The notes under the pieces: generated by a model
What the model saw: the letters and a program-made list of their open reading frames with translations, nothing else
What the model was told of the DNA's origin: nothing
The model's database searches: none
Program-made: the position numbers and the translations under genes
Part shown: positions 9,237 to 18,946 of the stretch, one piece after another
Layout: every line of letters begins with the position of its first letter
How positions within the stretch are numbered: position 1 is the first letter of the stretch
Source of the DNA: Candidatus Acidiferrales bacterium
GTDB lineage: Bacteria; Acidobacteriota; Terriglobia; Acidiferrales; UBA7541
Assembly: GCA_035934015.1 (NCBI GenBank)
Contig: DASYYH010000016.1
Span: 62,001 to 126,000 of the forward strand
Direction of reading: 5' to 3'
DNA length: 64,000 nucleotides

Positions 9237-10043
9237 ATGCGTGCTGGCGAGCGGCTGAAGAATCTTCGCAATGGTCTTGGAATTTCCACGCGTGACGTGG
9301 AAGATTTGAGCCGCAGGATCGCACAAGATGAAGGAAACGAAGACTTTCAAATCTCCAATGGCTGGCTCACGCAAATCGAGAACACGGACTCGGTCCCCAG
9401 CATCCATAAACTTTTCAGCCTCAGCATCATTTATCGCACCACTTTCCACGAACTCCTTTCTCTTTTCGGCGTCGATCTGACAAAAATTCTTCGCTATCAG
9501 TTCTCCATGCCTCTGGAAAGAACCCACCTTGCCAAGCTCGAGGTCGCCGACGAATCTCAGCCGGTCACCTTCCCGGTGCGCTTCGACCGCGGCTTCAATA
9601 TTGAGCGAAGCAGCCTCTTGTCTCGCATGGTCGAAGTCTGGGGCGAGGTGCCCGTGCCAATCATTCAGAGTCTCGACCTCCGCCACAACCTGTATGGCTA
9701 TATCGGCCTGAAGGATTTCATGCTCTATCCCTTGCTCCGTCCCGGTTCATTCGTTCAGATTGATGGCGAGCAAAGCGAAATCCAGCCGGGTCCCTGGAGA
9801 ACGGAGCTCGACCGGCCGATTTATTTCGTTGAACTCCGCGAAACCTACGCATGCTCTTGGTGCGAGCTGAGTGAAGGAAGGCTCACTCTTGTGCCGCATC
9901 CTCTTTCACCGTGTACAACTCAGCAGTATGCCTGGCCGGAGGACGCGGAAATCGTGGGAAGAGTTACGGGTGTAGCGATGCGGCTGGTGAATTACTTTGA
10001 GGATACGTCGCACGGTGCCGCAAGATTGCCAAGACGATCTTGA
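9237..10043 (+). CDS. XRE-family regulator with C-terminal S24-like domain
   Basis: 268 residues from the ATG just before the helix-turn-helix; GTG at 9204 or ATG at 9123 would add 11 or 38 residues. Residues 4-75 form an XRE-type HTH (RAGERLKNLRNGLGISTRDV, then WLTQIENTDSVPSIHKL). Residues about 150-260 look like the LexA/S24 peptidase fold: FMLYPLLRPGSFVQID, RPIYFVELR, LTLVPHPLSP and AEIVGRVTGVAMRL. The catalytic Ser of the usual D/G-S-M-x-P turn is replaced (D-F-M-L-Y-P), and no Lys partner is evident, so self-cleavage is unlikely. Its 3' end overlaps the convergent gene by 80 bases. Target genes unknown. Confidence 0.75.
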   Translation: MRAGERLKNLRNGLGISTRDVEDLSRRIAQDEGNEDFQISNGWLTQIENTDSVPSIHKLFSLSIIYRTTFHELLSLFGVDLTKILRYQFSMPLERTHLAKLEVADESQPVTFPVRFDRGFNIERSSLLSRMVEVWGEVPVPIIQSLDLRHNLYGYIGLKDFMLYPLLRPGSFVQIDGEQSEIQPGPWRTELDRPIYFVELRETYACSWCELSEGRLTLVPHPLSPCTTQQYAWPEDAEIVGRVTGVAMRLVNYFEDTSHGAARLPRRS

Positions 10044-10413
10044 CATTTGAATTGAACAACTGCGCGGAAACAGAATCCGAAGCCAGCGGAATGGCAACCC
10101 TGTAGGGTTCGATCTTTTCCCAAAATTCAACGAACTGATCCGTTGCCGCGCAACCGGAACTTACATACAACTCAACTTCGCGCAGCAACTCCTGGATTGA
10201 CGCCCGCGTCAAATCCTGGAAAACCTCGTTGTGACACTCCTGAAGGGCCCGGCCGGCGATTTCTTCCGTAAAAACTCGCGCCAGTCCCTCGTGGTAATAT
10301 CTGCCGGTGTTATAGTCCCTCGTTGCCGCCAGGTAAATCAGCCGCGCGACATCGCCCGGCAGCCGCGGCAGGGTGCGCCTTTTCAAATCCGATATGGCAG
10401 CTTCAAGGGTCAT
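9964..10413 (-). CDS. Hypothetical cytoplasmic protein, convergent with the XRE gene
   Basis: 149 residues, no signal peptide or membrane segment, predicted mainly helical. The N-terminus (TLEAAISDLKRRTLPRL, then PGDVARLIYLAATRDYNTG) and the middle part are acidic and hydrophobic in a regular pattern, as in a real folded protein. No family recognised. It lies downstream of two membrane-protein genes on the same strand and its last 80 bases are antisense to the end of the XRE regulator, an arrangement that could make the two transcripts interfere. Function unknown. Confidence 0.55.
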   Translation of the reverse strand: MTLEAAISDLKRRTLPRLPGDVARLIYLAATRDYNTGRYYHEGLARVFTEEIAGRALQECHNEVFQDLTRASIQELLREVELYVSSGCAATDQFVEFWEKIEPYRVAIPLASDSVSAQLFNSNVKIVLAILRHRATYPQSNSPAASLHP

Positions 10414-10440
10414 CTATTTCACCGCGAATCAATCTCGGCT

Positions 10441-11001
10441 TTAGCTCACCGCGCCGTCCAAAGGCGCGCCTCTTTCCGCCGCAAGCTGCGCGTCGAGCAA
10501 CCTGTCTGATACTCCGTAGAATCGCGCCACAATGCCCGTCACATAATTCACGGCCGGCCGCACCTGGAATGGCCCTCGTACATAAAACAGAACAAGTGTG
10601 AGCTTATAACCCATCACGAAACTGGCGTAATGGAGGGCAAGTCGGATTTCAAGCCCTGGACGGAGGTTGCGACTGTGCCGCACAGCGACAACGTGACGGC
10701 TCATCACTTGCCCCACTTGCCGCCGCGTCTGGTGCAGCCAGGCGACAGCCAGCGCCCGCCGCTCGCGCTCCAGCAACTTCACGGTTTCCGCCGCCGATTC
10801 TTTACTGACGAACTCAAGATCGCCAGGATCGAGAATTCTTTCGATCAAGTCTGGCGGTGGCAATTCTTGGCCCGAGGGCCTCGTGCCATCCGTCTGTTCC
10901 AGCGCGGTACCAGATTCAGATGCGCGCTCTCGAAAAACCCATACAAACAAAAGCGCCAAAAGCAGCAAACCGATGGCAATCGAAAATAGAATCTGGGTCA
11001 T
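10441..11001 (-). CDS. Hypothetical single-pass membrane protein
   Basis: 186 residues. One N-terminal membrane helix (residues 4-23, ILFSIAIGLLLLALLFVWVF) followed by a charged, probably cytoplasmic domain. Residues 70-95 are helical and Glu/Arg-rich (KLLERERRALAVAWLHQTRR). The start overlaps the stop of the upstream 264-residue membrane protein by four bases (ATGA), so the two are translationally coupled. No domain recognised. The pair might form a small membrane complex; nothing in the sequence shows its task. Confidence 0.55.
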   Translation of the reverse strand: MTQILFSIAIGLLLLALLFVWVFRERASESGTALEQTDGTRPSGQELPPPDLIERILDPGDLEFVSKESAAETVKLLERERRALAVAWLHQTRRQVGQVMSRHVVAVRHSRNLRPGLEIRLALHYASFVMGYKLTLVLFYVRGPFQVRPAVNYVTGIVARFYGVSDRLLDAQLAAERGAPLDGAVS

Positions 11002-11792
11002 GACCGAACTGTCCTCGTCAGATATGCGCGCGCGCGTATAAGCTTACTCTTGGTCAACCCCGCAAGTTGCTCGTAGTCGCGCTCGATGTTGGATGCCATC
11101 TCTACGTTTGGCTCTGCACTTCGTGACCAAAGAGCCGTTGTCCAAATCCCCAGACAAATCAAATAACTGACCGGCTCAAGTTTGCTTATAAAAATCCCTT
11201 CGGCCTTCCGAAACCGCGTATAAATCGTAAGCTCGATGATTCTAACTCCTATGTATAGTGTATAGCCAGCTATTATACCACGAAGATTCTTACCAATGGG
11301 AATACGATAAAAAGTAAATATGCCCAGGAGCGCCGCCAGGAATACGGCTTGCAATATTCGCAAGTCTTGTTCCAGCAGAGCGGCAGACGACGCCAGCAGA
11401 CTCGGAGAATTGCCAAAAAGCTGCAGCAGAGCCCTCCCAATGACCGCCAGCAACACTCCTACTAGAACAATCCGCATGAAACGTGCCACGCCGGAAAACT
11501 TCTCCAGTGTCCGCCCGTAAATCTCCAGAATCACGCCATAACCAACAATTGCCGTCAGAAAAGCTGTGGACCAGTAAAACGCCGCATAGGTTCCAGGCAA
11601 ATTCTTGTAAATAGGGATTGCCGTCAAATCCCTTAGGAGGACACAAGCGATATAGCAATAGAATATGGGGAACCTGCTAACTAAGCGTGGGACGGAACGA
11701 AGAAGGAGCACCAGCTCCAGTGAAATGCAGCCCCACCAAATCAGTTGGCCTATCATAATTTGCCTGTTTGTGTGTACGCGGAATGGTAGCAC
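10998..11792 (-). CDS. Hypothetical polytopic membrane protein
   Basis: 264 residues from the first in-frame start; an internal Met at residue 13 (MIGQLIWWG, about 11756) begins directly at the first membrane helix and may be the true start. About seven hydrophobic helices with short loops, containing charged pairs only at helix ends, then a soluble C-terminal tail of about 40 residues (from about 225). No transporter or enzyme signature recognised. Head of a three-gene minus-strand run with the single-pass protein and the small cytoplasmic protein. Confidence 0.55.
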   Translation of the reverse strand: MLPFRVHTNRQIMIGQLIWWGCISLELVLLLRSVPRLVSRFPIFYCYIACVLLRDLTAIPIYKNLPGTYAAFYWSTAFLTAIVGYGVILEIYGRTLEKFSGVARFMRIVLVGVLLAVIGRALLQLFGNSPSLLASSAALLEQDLRILQAVFLAALLGIFTFYRIPIGKNLRGIIAGYTLYIGVRIIELTIYTRFRKAEGIFISKLEPVSYLICLGIWTTALWSRSAEPNVEMASNIERDYEQLAGLTKSKLIRARAYLTRTVRS

Positions 11793-11799
11793 AAGAAGG

Positions 11800-11829
11800 A
11801 ACGGGGGAGACGATCGACACTCCCCCGTT
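11800..11829 (-). terminator. Strong hairpin between the repeat-protein gene and the membrane-protein operon
   Basis: Ten-base perfect arms (AACGGGGGAG and CTCCCCCGTT) around a ten-base loop that itself contains CGATCG. It follows the minus-strand repeat gene and precedes the next minus-strand gene. The downstream tract is only moderately T-rich, so intrinsic termination is likely but not textbook. Confidence 0.45.
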
Positions 11830-11913
11830 TCAATGATTAGTTTCTTGCCTAAAACATTGTAAAAGGCATTGCCTTCCCCAACTTCCCGAACCCGGCCCCA
11901 TCAAAACTTGATC

Positions 11914-12318
11914 TCAAGAATTGACTGGCACAGACTGCAATGAGGGCGGTGGCGGCATCGGCAATCCGCCATCAGCCATCAGAACCGGACCTCGCGAAGT
12001 CAGGAATGAAGCTGCGTTCTTTGGCGGTGGTGGCATCGGCAATCCACCATCCGCCATCAGAACCAAACCTCGCGAAGTCAGGAATGAAGCTGCGTTCTTT
12101 GGCGGTGGCGGCATCGGCAATCCACCATCCGCCATCAGAACGGGGTTCTGCGACTTCAACAGCGAAGCTGCGCTCTTAGACGGTGGTGGCATTGGCGATC
12201 CGCCATCGGCTTTCAGGATTTTTGCGGGAGATAAAACGACAGACCGTTGCAAACTGGGCCCGAATACGCAAATGACACAAGCTGACAGCATCAACAGACA
12301 CGTCTTCCTGAAATTCAT
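11914..12318 (-). CDS. Small secreted protein of four 26-residue Pro-rich repeats
   Basis: 134 residues. Signal peptide at residues 1-20 or so (KTCLLMLSACVICVFG; a Cys lies inside it but no clean lipobox). Residues 34-125 are three and a half copies of a 26-residue unit containing ADGG-L/S-P-M-PPPP, then a linker K-N-AASFLTSRG. Copies 2 and 3 differ only at the last residue; copy 1 is the most divergent. Start supported by AGGAGGG five bases upstream. The repeats resemble neither a binding domain nor a collagen. A surface or matrix peptide, or a precursor cut into repeated peptides, are both possible; I do not recognise the family. Confidence 0.65.
   Translation of the reverse strand: MNFRKTCLLMLSACVICVFGPSLQRSVVLSPAKILKADGGSPMPPPSKSAASLLKSQNPVLMADGGLPMPPPPKNAASFLTSRGLVLMADGGLPMPPPPKNAASFLTSRGPVLMADGGLPMPPPPSLQSVPVNS
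11944..12219 (-). repeat. 78-bp tandem repeat, about 3.5 copies, inside the secreted-protein gene
   Basis: Unit length is 78 bases, exactly 26 codons, so copy-number change keeps the frame. The two central units are nearly identical at the DNA level (they differ at a handful of positions), pointing to recent duplication, while the outer units have drifted. Confidence 0.85.
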
Positions 12319-12565
12319 ATACCCTCCTGGACTGAGAGATTTGTTGACACTGCGTGCAGGCTATGGAGATATCTTATAGAAGACAGCAACTTCGATAGAG
12401 TGCTTATTATACCGAGCAGTAACCTCTACTTCTTGATAAGATGCGACGATCGGTGTTTTGCAATTCCGAATTCTTTTTGCGCCTTTTCTGCATCCCAATT
12501 CATGGAACCCGGCAGAATACGGCGCGAATTCGGAGCGCAGTTGGCGCAATCGAGGAGAATGATTG

Positions 12566-13087
12566 ATGGATACGGAACGACGCGAATTTCTGGCAGGCAT
12601 CAGTCGACTTGCCGCGCTCACCGCGATCCGCAGCGCAGCTTTTGAAGACTTGCCGTCGAGGTCGCCTTCTCTTCGCTGCAAGAAAGATTTTGCAATTCCC
12701 GAAGGCCTCACGCATCTCAGCAGCGCTTTCGCCCATCCGATGCCGCTCGCTTCGGCGAGGGCATTGCGCGACTACTCTGAACTTCGCTCGAAGATCGACG
12801 TAGTTTCAAAGCACACCGAAGATGTAGACATAAAAGCCGAGTTCGCCGCTCTCATCAACGCCAAGCCTTCCGAGATCTGTTTCGTTCCCAATACGAGCGC
12901 AGGGGAAAATTTAGTCGTAAACGGTTTGGGAATTCCACGCACGGGCGGCAACGTGGTCACCGACGCTTTGCATTTCGAAGGCGCGCTGTTGCACTTGCGA
13001 GAATTGCAAGAGCGCAACGGCTTGGATCTTCGCATCGTCAAGCCGCGCGATTTGGGCATCGACAAATTGCTCGAAGCTCTCTCTTAG
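12566..13087 (+). pseudogene. Truncated Tat-exported class V aminotransferase (N-terminal part)
   Basis: 173 residues from an ATG behind CGAGGAG. The N-terminus carries a twin-arginine signal (T-E-RREFLAG followed by a hydrophobic stretch). The rest matches the start of PLP-dependent class V aminotransferases of the isopenicillin-N-epimerase/cysteine-desulfurase type: HLSSAFAHPMP, an acid-rich helix, then EICFVPNTSAGENLVVNGLG (cofactor-phosphate turn) and DALHFEGALLHL. Full proteins have about 400-430 residues; here the frame stops before the PLP-binding Lys, so it cannot be catalytic. No remainder is present in the 83 bases before tRNA-Lys. A decayed gene is the best reading. Confidence 0.65.
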
Positions 13088-13170
13088 CGCAATCCCGCCG
13101 CGCCGCGTTTTCCGCGGCTCATGCGGCGCTCGCACGCAGCCTTAGCAGCACTAAATTTTTCGTCGGAAAG

Positions 13171-13246
<76 letters not shown>

Positions 13247-13250
13247 ACAG

Positions 13251-13275
13251 AAAACGCGCGGCAGAACGCCGCGCG
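13251..13275 (-). terminator. Intrinsic terminator after the DHH gene
   Basis: Eight-base arms (CGCGCGGC / GCCGCGCG) with a five-base loop; read on the minus strand the stem is followed by TTTT. It separates the DHH phosphoesterase transcript from tRNA-Lys five bases further on. Confidence 0.6.
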
Positions 13276-13405
13276 CAATGCAACTTCAGATTCAAAATTC
13301 TATCACGGATTCGCCGCTGGCTGCTGCGGCACAATAACGTGCAGAGCGACAACAATTTCCAATCCTCATCCGAAGGCGAGCTTCGCCTTTGCCAGCCACT
13401 CGTCA

Positions 13406-14377
<972 letters not shown>

Positions 14378-14433
14378 TCGCGCCTCTTCAGCCCTCCCTA
14401 CAGTCGAAAAGCCCGTGAAAGGGAAAGCCAATA

Positions 14434-14462
14434 AAGATGGCCGTCCCCGCTCCGATTGTCAA
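14434..14462 (-). promoter_or_regulatory. Candidate promoter of the DHH gene
   Basis: On the minus strand TTGACA (14457-14462) is followed 17 bases later by CATCTT (14434-14439), a good -35 with a weak -10. It would give a leader of about 50 bases before the GTG start. Confidence 0.4.
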
Positions 14463-15166
14463 GTCTTTGGTCTATCTGGCGGGACCCCAATCTCGCTTTA
14501 ACCTTGATGTTTTTGGAGTCTCTCTATTGAAACCCTTGGCCATGGTAGAATTTGGTCAGGGAAAACTCTTATGAAACGACACCTGCCAGCAGGAGATATT
14601 GGCGACGATCGGAAAGCAATGCGCAAGGAGCTTGTCGAAGCGAAAGCAATGCTCGGTAAATCGATTGACACCCGCGCAGACAGGCTACTCAAGAAACCGA
14701 GAAAAACCCCGCCCACCTCTGTCCCAGCAATGCAAGGTGGCCGGCCCGAATCGAATCGCAGAAAGTTCTAGGCTCCTGCCCCATCCTTTACACATATGAG
14801 ATAATGGAAAGAGGTCAGCATCGTGCAGTCGGTACCGCAACAAACGGGCCCGCGAATGCAGCTCCCAAATCCCACCCCACCTTCCGGGCCAATTTCTAAT
14901 CGGGACACGAAATTATTAGAAACCGCCGTAACTCATAGAAAACAAAGACCCGCATACCCGTCTAATCGGGACAAATTTGCGTCTGCAATGCAGCGCCTTT
15001 TTCCTCTTTGGGCCGCTTTGCGCCTGCCCGCCGCGGCGGGCGCAAGCGCTCCAGCCTCTAGCTTCAAGCCTCCAGCCTCCGTATTCTCCGCGCCTCTCGC
15101 CATCCGCCGCGAATTGAATTGCCCCTCTCCCTCGGCTACAATGGCCGCGCGCTTGAGAATCCGAAC
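14463..15166. other. Non-coding stretch upstream of glyA with short repeats
   Basis: About 700 bases without a convincing gene. It holds a 13-base direct repeat TCTAATCGGGACA (14895-14907 and 14962-14974, 67 bases apart), an inverted repeat TTTCTAAT/ATTAGAAA (14893-14900 and 14915-14922), a 16-base perfect palindrome GCCCGCCGCGGCGGGC (15026-15041), and a CTCCAGCCTC-rich tract just before glyA. A 66-codon frame at 14571-14771 has no good ribosome site and no family signal. Confidence 0.5.
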
Positions 15167-16552
15167 ATGACACCCGACGCCGCCAAGCAAAGCCTCACCG
15201 AACTCGACCGCATGTCCCGGCCGCTCGCCGAAGTGGATCCGGAAGTCGCCAATGCTCTCCGCGACGAAGTCCGCCGCCAGGCCACCGGCCTCGAGCTAAT
15301 CGCTTCGGAAAATTTCATCTCCGAAGCCGTGATGGAAGCGATGGGCTCCGTCTTCAGCAACAAATACGCCGAAGGCTACCCGGGCAAGCGCTATTACGGC
15401 GGCTGCGAAAATGTCGATCGTGTCGAGCGCCTCGCTATCGAGCGCGCCAAGCAGCTTTTCGGCGCCGAGCACGCCAACGTTCAGGCGCACTCCGGCACGC
15501 AAGCCAACATTTCGGTTTACATGTCCGCGCTCCAGCCGGGCGACACGGTTCTCGGAATGAATCTCGCGCACGGCGGCCATCTGACTCACGGCCATCCGCT
15601 TAATTTTTCCGGCCGCACATACAAGTTCGTTCCCTACGGCGTCACGAAAGAAACCGAGCGCATTGATTACGACGAAGTCGAGCGCCTCGCTCGCGAACAT
15701 CAGCCGAAAATGATCGTCGCCGGCGCCAGCGCCTATGCGCGCATCATCGATTTCGCTCGCCTCGGCGAAATCGCCCGCGCCGTCAACGCTCTGCTTTTCG
15801 TCGATATGGCCCATATCGCCGGCCTCGTCGCCGCGGGAATTCATCCCAGCCCCGTACCGCATTCCGATTTCGTTTCCACGACCACGCACAAGACTTTGCG
15901 CGGCCCGCGCGGCGGCCTCGTGATGTGCCGCGAAAAATTCGCCAAGGGACTCGACAAGCTCACGTTCCCCGGTTTGCAGGGCGGCCCGCTCGAACACATC
16001 ATCGCCGCGAAAGCGGTCTGCTTGAAGGAAGCCGCCGAGCCGGAATTCCGCGATTATCAAAAGCAAGTCGTCGCCAATGCCAAGGCGCTCGCCGCAGGAA
16101 TTGCTTCAACCGGATTCCGCATCGTCACCGGCGGCACCGACAATCATCTTTTCCTCGTCGATCTTCAGTCGCGCGGCATGACTGGCCGCGACGCCGAACT
16201 CGCTCTCGAACGCGCCGGCATGACCGTGAACAAGAACGCGATTCCTTTCGACACTTTTCCGCCGCTGAAGGCCGGCGGCATTCGCGTCGGCACTCCTGCC
16301 GTCACCACGCGCGGCATGCGCGAAAAGGAAATGGAGCAAATCGCTCGCTGGATTGCGGAAGTTTTGTCGCAAGTTCAGGCCGCGCCCGCAGCCGCAGCGC
16401 CAGGCGCGGGAAAAGCTCCCGCACAACCATCGGAAACCGAACGCCGCGTGCGCGCCGAAATTGCAAAATTTGCCGCGCGCTTCCCGCTCTATGCGCGCCG
16501 CCTTGCCGAAGCCGACGCAGCGCAGCACGTTCATTCGACGCGCGGCGCCTGA
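15167..16552 (+). CDS. glyA: Serine hydroxymethyltransferase
   Basis: 461 residues. It interconverts serine and glycine with tetrahydrofolate, supplying one-carbon units. The PLP-lysine motif [14 protein letters not shown], the entry helix [11 protein letters not shown] and [12 protein letters not shown] are intact. The family is usually 415-435 residues; here an Ala/Pro linker (about residues 417-435, [17 protein letters not shown]) is inserted before the final helix, so the protein is longer. Start chosen at the ATG in front of TPDAAKQSL; the frame is open further upstream in all-G/C sequence without homology. No strong Shine-Dalgarno is visible. Ends 12 bases before the glycosyltransferase gene. 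Confidence 0.95.
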   Translation: MTPDAAKQSLTELDRMSRPLAEVDPEVANALRDEVRRQATGLELIASENFISEAVMEAMGSVFSNKYAEGYPGKRYYGGCENVDRVERLAIERAKQLFGAEHANVQAHSGTQANISVYMSALQPGDTVLGMNLAHGGHLTHGHPLNFSGRTYKFVPYGVTKETERIDYDEVERLAREHQPKMIVAGASAYARIIDFARLGEIARAVNALLFVDMAHIAGLVAAGIHPSPVPHSDFVSTTTHKTLRGPRGGLVMCREKFAKGLDKLTFPGLQGGPLEHIIAAKAVCLKEAAEPEFRDYQKQVVANAKALAAGIASTGFRIVTGGTDNHLFLVDLQSRGMTGRDAELALERAGMTVNKNAIPFDTFPPLKAGGIRVGTPAVTTRGMREKEMEQIARWIAEVLSQVQAAPAAAAPGAGKAPAQPSETERRVRAEIAKFAARFPLYARRLAEADAAQHVHSTRGA

Positions 16553-16564
16553 TCCGGGCCCACC

Positions 16565-17728
16565 ATGAAAATCGCGATGGACATCCGCCGGGTCGGCGAC
16601 TACGGCATAGGCACGTATGTCCGCAATATCGTCCGCCAGCTGGCGCGGCTCGATTCGAAAAATTCTTACCTTTTGATCGGCCACCGCGAGCATTTCGAGC
16701 AGTTCGGCGCTCTGCCCGGAAATTTCCAGCTTCTCGAATATTTCGCCGATCCTGGTTCGTTTCAAACGCATCTGCACCTGCCTTTCGTTCTGCGCCGCCA
16801 CAGTGTCGATTTGCTGCACATGCCCTGGTTCTACGCGCCCGCTTTCGTGCCGGCGCGCATGGTCATCACGGTTCACGACCTCGTGGATCTGATTTATCCC
16901 CCGCACCCCGGCCCGCAGGTGGCGCAAGCGGCGCGGCCGTGGTTTGCGCGGCGCGCGCTGCGCAAAGCCGGCCGCGTCATCACGGTTTCGCAATCCACGG
17001 CGCGCGAAATTTCTCGTGTTTTCGAAATTGCCGATTCAAAAATTTCCGTTCTCTATGACGCAGTGGATGAGGAATTCACTTCTGCGCCGCTGCCCGAGGA
17101 CGGCGACCGCATCCAAGAGCGTCTCGCCGTGAATTATCCCTATGTGCTCTATGCCGGCCGCGTGGGACCGCAGAAAAATCTGGCACGATTGATCGAAGCG
17201 TTTGCCGTGGCCAAGGCGGAATTGAGCGGCCAGCGGGAGTTCGCCGATTTGAAACTGGTTCTCATCGGCGACGAACTGGGGCGGCACGCGGATTTGCGCC
17301 GCGCAGTGATTCGCTCGCGTTTGCGCGAAAATTTTCGTTTCCTCGGATTCGTCCCCCTGCACGTTCTCCGCGTTTTTTATTCCCGCGCCAAGGCATTCCT
17401 TTTCCCATCGCTTTACGAAGGATTTGGCCTCCCGCCGCTTGAAGCTATGGCTCACGGCGCGCCAGTTGTTGCATCGAACGTCTCCTCGCTGCCGGAAATT
17501 CTCGGCGATGCTGCGCTGCTCGTGAATCCGGAAAATGTTTTCGAAATCGCCCGGGGAATTCAACGGGTGCTCACCGACGATTCCTTGCGCCGGGATTTGA
17601 TCGAGCGAGGCTACGACCAGGTTCGCCGCTATTCCTGGGAACGAACCGCGCGGCAATTGCTCGAAATTTATGAGGAAACTTCGAAGGAAGGAAAAACTCG
17701 GGGCGTCTCAGAGACGCCCCGGAGCTAA
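16565..17728 (+). CDS. GT4-family glycosyltransferase
   Basis: 387 residues with two Rossmann-like halves (GT-B fold). The N-terminal half begins MKIAMDIRRVGDYGIGTY, with the glycine turn of the acceptor side; the C-terminal half has VLYAGRVGPQKNL, and PSLYEGFGLPPLEAMAHG containing the E-x7-E motif that binds the sugar nucleotide. Retaining transferases of this family make lipopolysaccharide, exopolysaccharide or glycolipids; the acceptor cannot be told from the sequence. No other polysaccharide genes are adjacent. Its last codons contain the hairpin that terminates the converging ftsZ transcript. Confidence 0.88.
   Translation: MKIAMDIRRVGDYGIGTYVRNIVRQLARLDSKNSYLLIGHREHFEQFGALPGNFQLLEYFADPGSFQTHLHLPFVLRRHSVDLLHMPWFYAPAFVPARMVITVHDLVDLIYPPHPGPQVAQAARPWFARRALRKAGRVITVSQSTAREISRVFEIADSKISVLYDAVDEEFTSAPLPEDGDRIQERLAVNYPYVLYAGRVGPQKNLARLIEAFAVAKAELSGQREFADLKLVLIGDELGRHADLRRAVIRSRLRENFRFLGFVPLHVLRVFYSRAKAFLFPSLYEGFGLPPLEAMAHGAPVVASNVSSLPEILGDAALLVNPENVFEIARGIQRVLTDDSLRRDLIERGYDQVRRYSWERTARQLLEIYEETSKEGKTRGVSETPRS
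17692..17720 (-). terminator. Intrinsic terminator of the dcw operon, inside the glycosyltransferase gene
   Basis: A near-perfect palindrome, GGGGCGTCTC / GAGACGCCCC with one base between the ten-base arms (17700-17720). Read from ftsZ it is followed by GAG then TTTTT (17692-17696). It lies 24 bases after the ftsZ stop and forms the last codons of the converging gene. Confidence 0.75.
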
Positions 17729-17743
17729 ATGAGCCGGAATGCG

Positions 17744-18907
17744 CTACGCTTTGGCCGCCTGACGGCGCAAAAACGTCGGAACGTCCAGATCGTCCGCGGC
17801 GACTTCCTGAATCACGTCGGTGACGTTGCGCGCAACCTGTGCGACGACGTCCGTGTGTTCCGGAGCGCGCTCCGATTTCCAGGTTTTCGGCAAATACGAA
17901 GGCCGCGTATGCGTCCTCTTGTTGGCTACTTCGCGGAAACCGGCGGCAATCACCGTGATCTTCACCGATTCTTTCATCGCTTCATCCATCACCGCGCCGA
18001 AAATGATGTTCGCATTCTCATGCGCGGCCTTCTGTATGACGGACGATGCTTCGTGAACTTCGTGCAAGCTCAGTGACGAAGAGCCGGTGACGTTGATCAG
18101 AATTCCCTGCGCGCCTTGAATGCAATTATCTTCGAGCAACGGGCTGTTGATGGCGCGATTCGCCGCATCGATCGCGCGATTCGAGCCATTCGCCACGGCC
18201 GTGCCCATCACCGCATATCCCTGGCCGGACATGATCGTTTTCACGTCGGCGAAATCGCGGTTGATGATGCCGGGAATCGTGATGATGTCACTGATTCCCT
18301 GCACCGCTTGCCGCAAAATATCGTCGGCGATGCGGAAGGCTTCGAAAAAGCTTGTGCCGTGCTCAACGCATTCCATCAAGCGTTCGTTGGGAATCACGAT
18401 GACCGTGTCCACGCTGCCGATGAGTTCGCCGAGAGATTGCTCGGCCTGCTGCATGCGGCGTTTGCCCTCGAAGGCGAAGGGCTTGGTGACGACGGCGACC
18501 GTCAGCGCGCCGAGTTCACTCGCGAGATTCGCGACAACCGGCGCGGCTCCGCTGCCCGTGCCTCCGCCGAGGCCCGAAGTGACAAACACCATGTCCGCAC
18601 CATCGAGCGCTTCGAGAATTTTGTCCGTGTCTTCGAGCGCGGCTTTGCGCCCCATTTCCGGATTCGCACCTGCGCCGAGCCCTTTGGTGAGTTTCGAGCC
18701 GAGCTGAAGTTTCAGCGGCGCCTGCGAAAGCTTGAGCGCCTGCAAATCCGTGTTGGCCGCGATGAATTCGACGCCTTCCACCTTGGCGCGAATCATGCGG
18801 TTCACGGCGTTGCAGCCGCCGCCTCCGACGCCGATGACTTTGATTTTGGCGCCCTGTTGTGGTTCCTCAGCAAACGATACGCGAAGCCCTGCATCCTTTG
18901 GCGTCAT
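17744..18907 (-). CDS. ftsZ: Cell division GTPase FtsZ
   Basis: 387 residues. Tubulin-like protein that polymerises at midcell into the Z-ring. The nucleotide loop [13 protein letters not shown] and the tubulin signature GGGTGSG (residues 114-120) are intact, as is the T7 region [14 protein letters not shown]. The C-terminal linker is short, about 45 residues, and ends in the conserved peptide [12 protein letters not shown] that binds FtsA and ZipA-like partners. ATG start behind GGGGAGG. Last gene of the cluster, directly after ftsA and followed by a strong terminator. Confidence 0.98.
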   Translation of the reverse strand: MTPKDAGLRVSFAEEPQQGAKIKVIGVGGGGCNAVNRMIRAKVEGVEFIAANTDLQALKLSQAPLKLQLGSKLTKGLGAGANPEMGRKAALEDTDKILEALDGADMVFVTSGLGGGTGSGAAPVVANLASELGALTVAVVTKPFAFEGKRRMQQAEQSLGELIGSVDTVIVIPNERLMECVEHGTSFFEAFRIADDILRQAVQGISDIITIPGIINRDFADVKTIMSGQGYAVMGTAVANGSNRAIDAANRAINSPLLEDNCIQGAQGILINVTGSSSLSLHEVHEASSVIQKAAHENANIIFGAVMDEAMKESVKITVIAAGFREVANKRTHTRPSYLPKTWKSERAPEHTDVVAQVARNVTDVIQEVAADDLDVPTFLRRQAAKA

Positions 18908-18946
18908 ACAGCCTCCCCTATCTTCCCCCGCCCTAAATTTTCCTTC

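Noticed and set aside
11944-12219. CRISPR-like tandem array
   Set aside because: Units are 78 bases and contiguous without unique spacers; they are coding repeats inside a gene.
11921-12379. A plus-strand frame opposite the repeat protein (Gly-Gly-Gly-Ile repeats)
   Set aside because: The minus-strand frame has a signal peptide and strong ribosome site; the plus frame has neither.
14571-14771. A 66-codon frame between the DHH gene and glyA
   Set aside because: Lys/Arg/Pro-rich, no convincing ribosome site, no family; kept only as part of the intergenic description.
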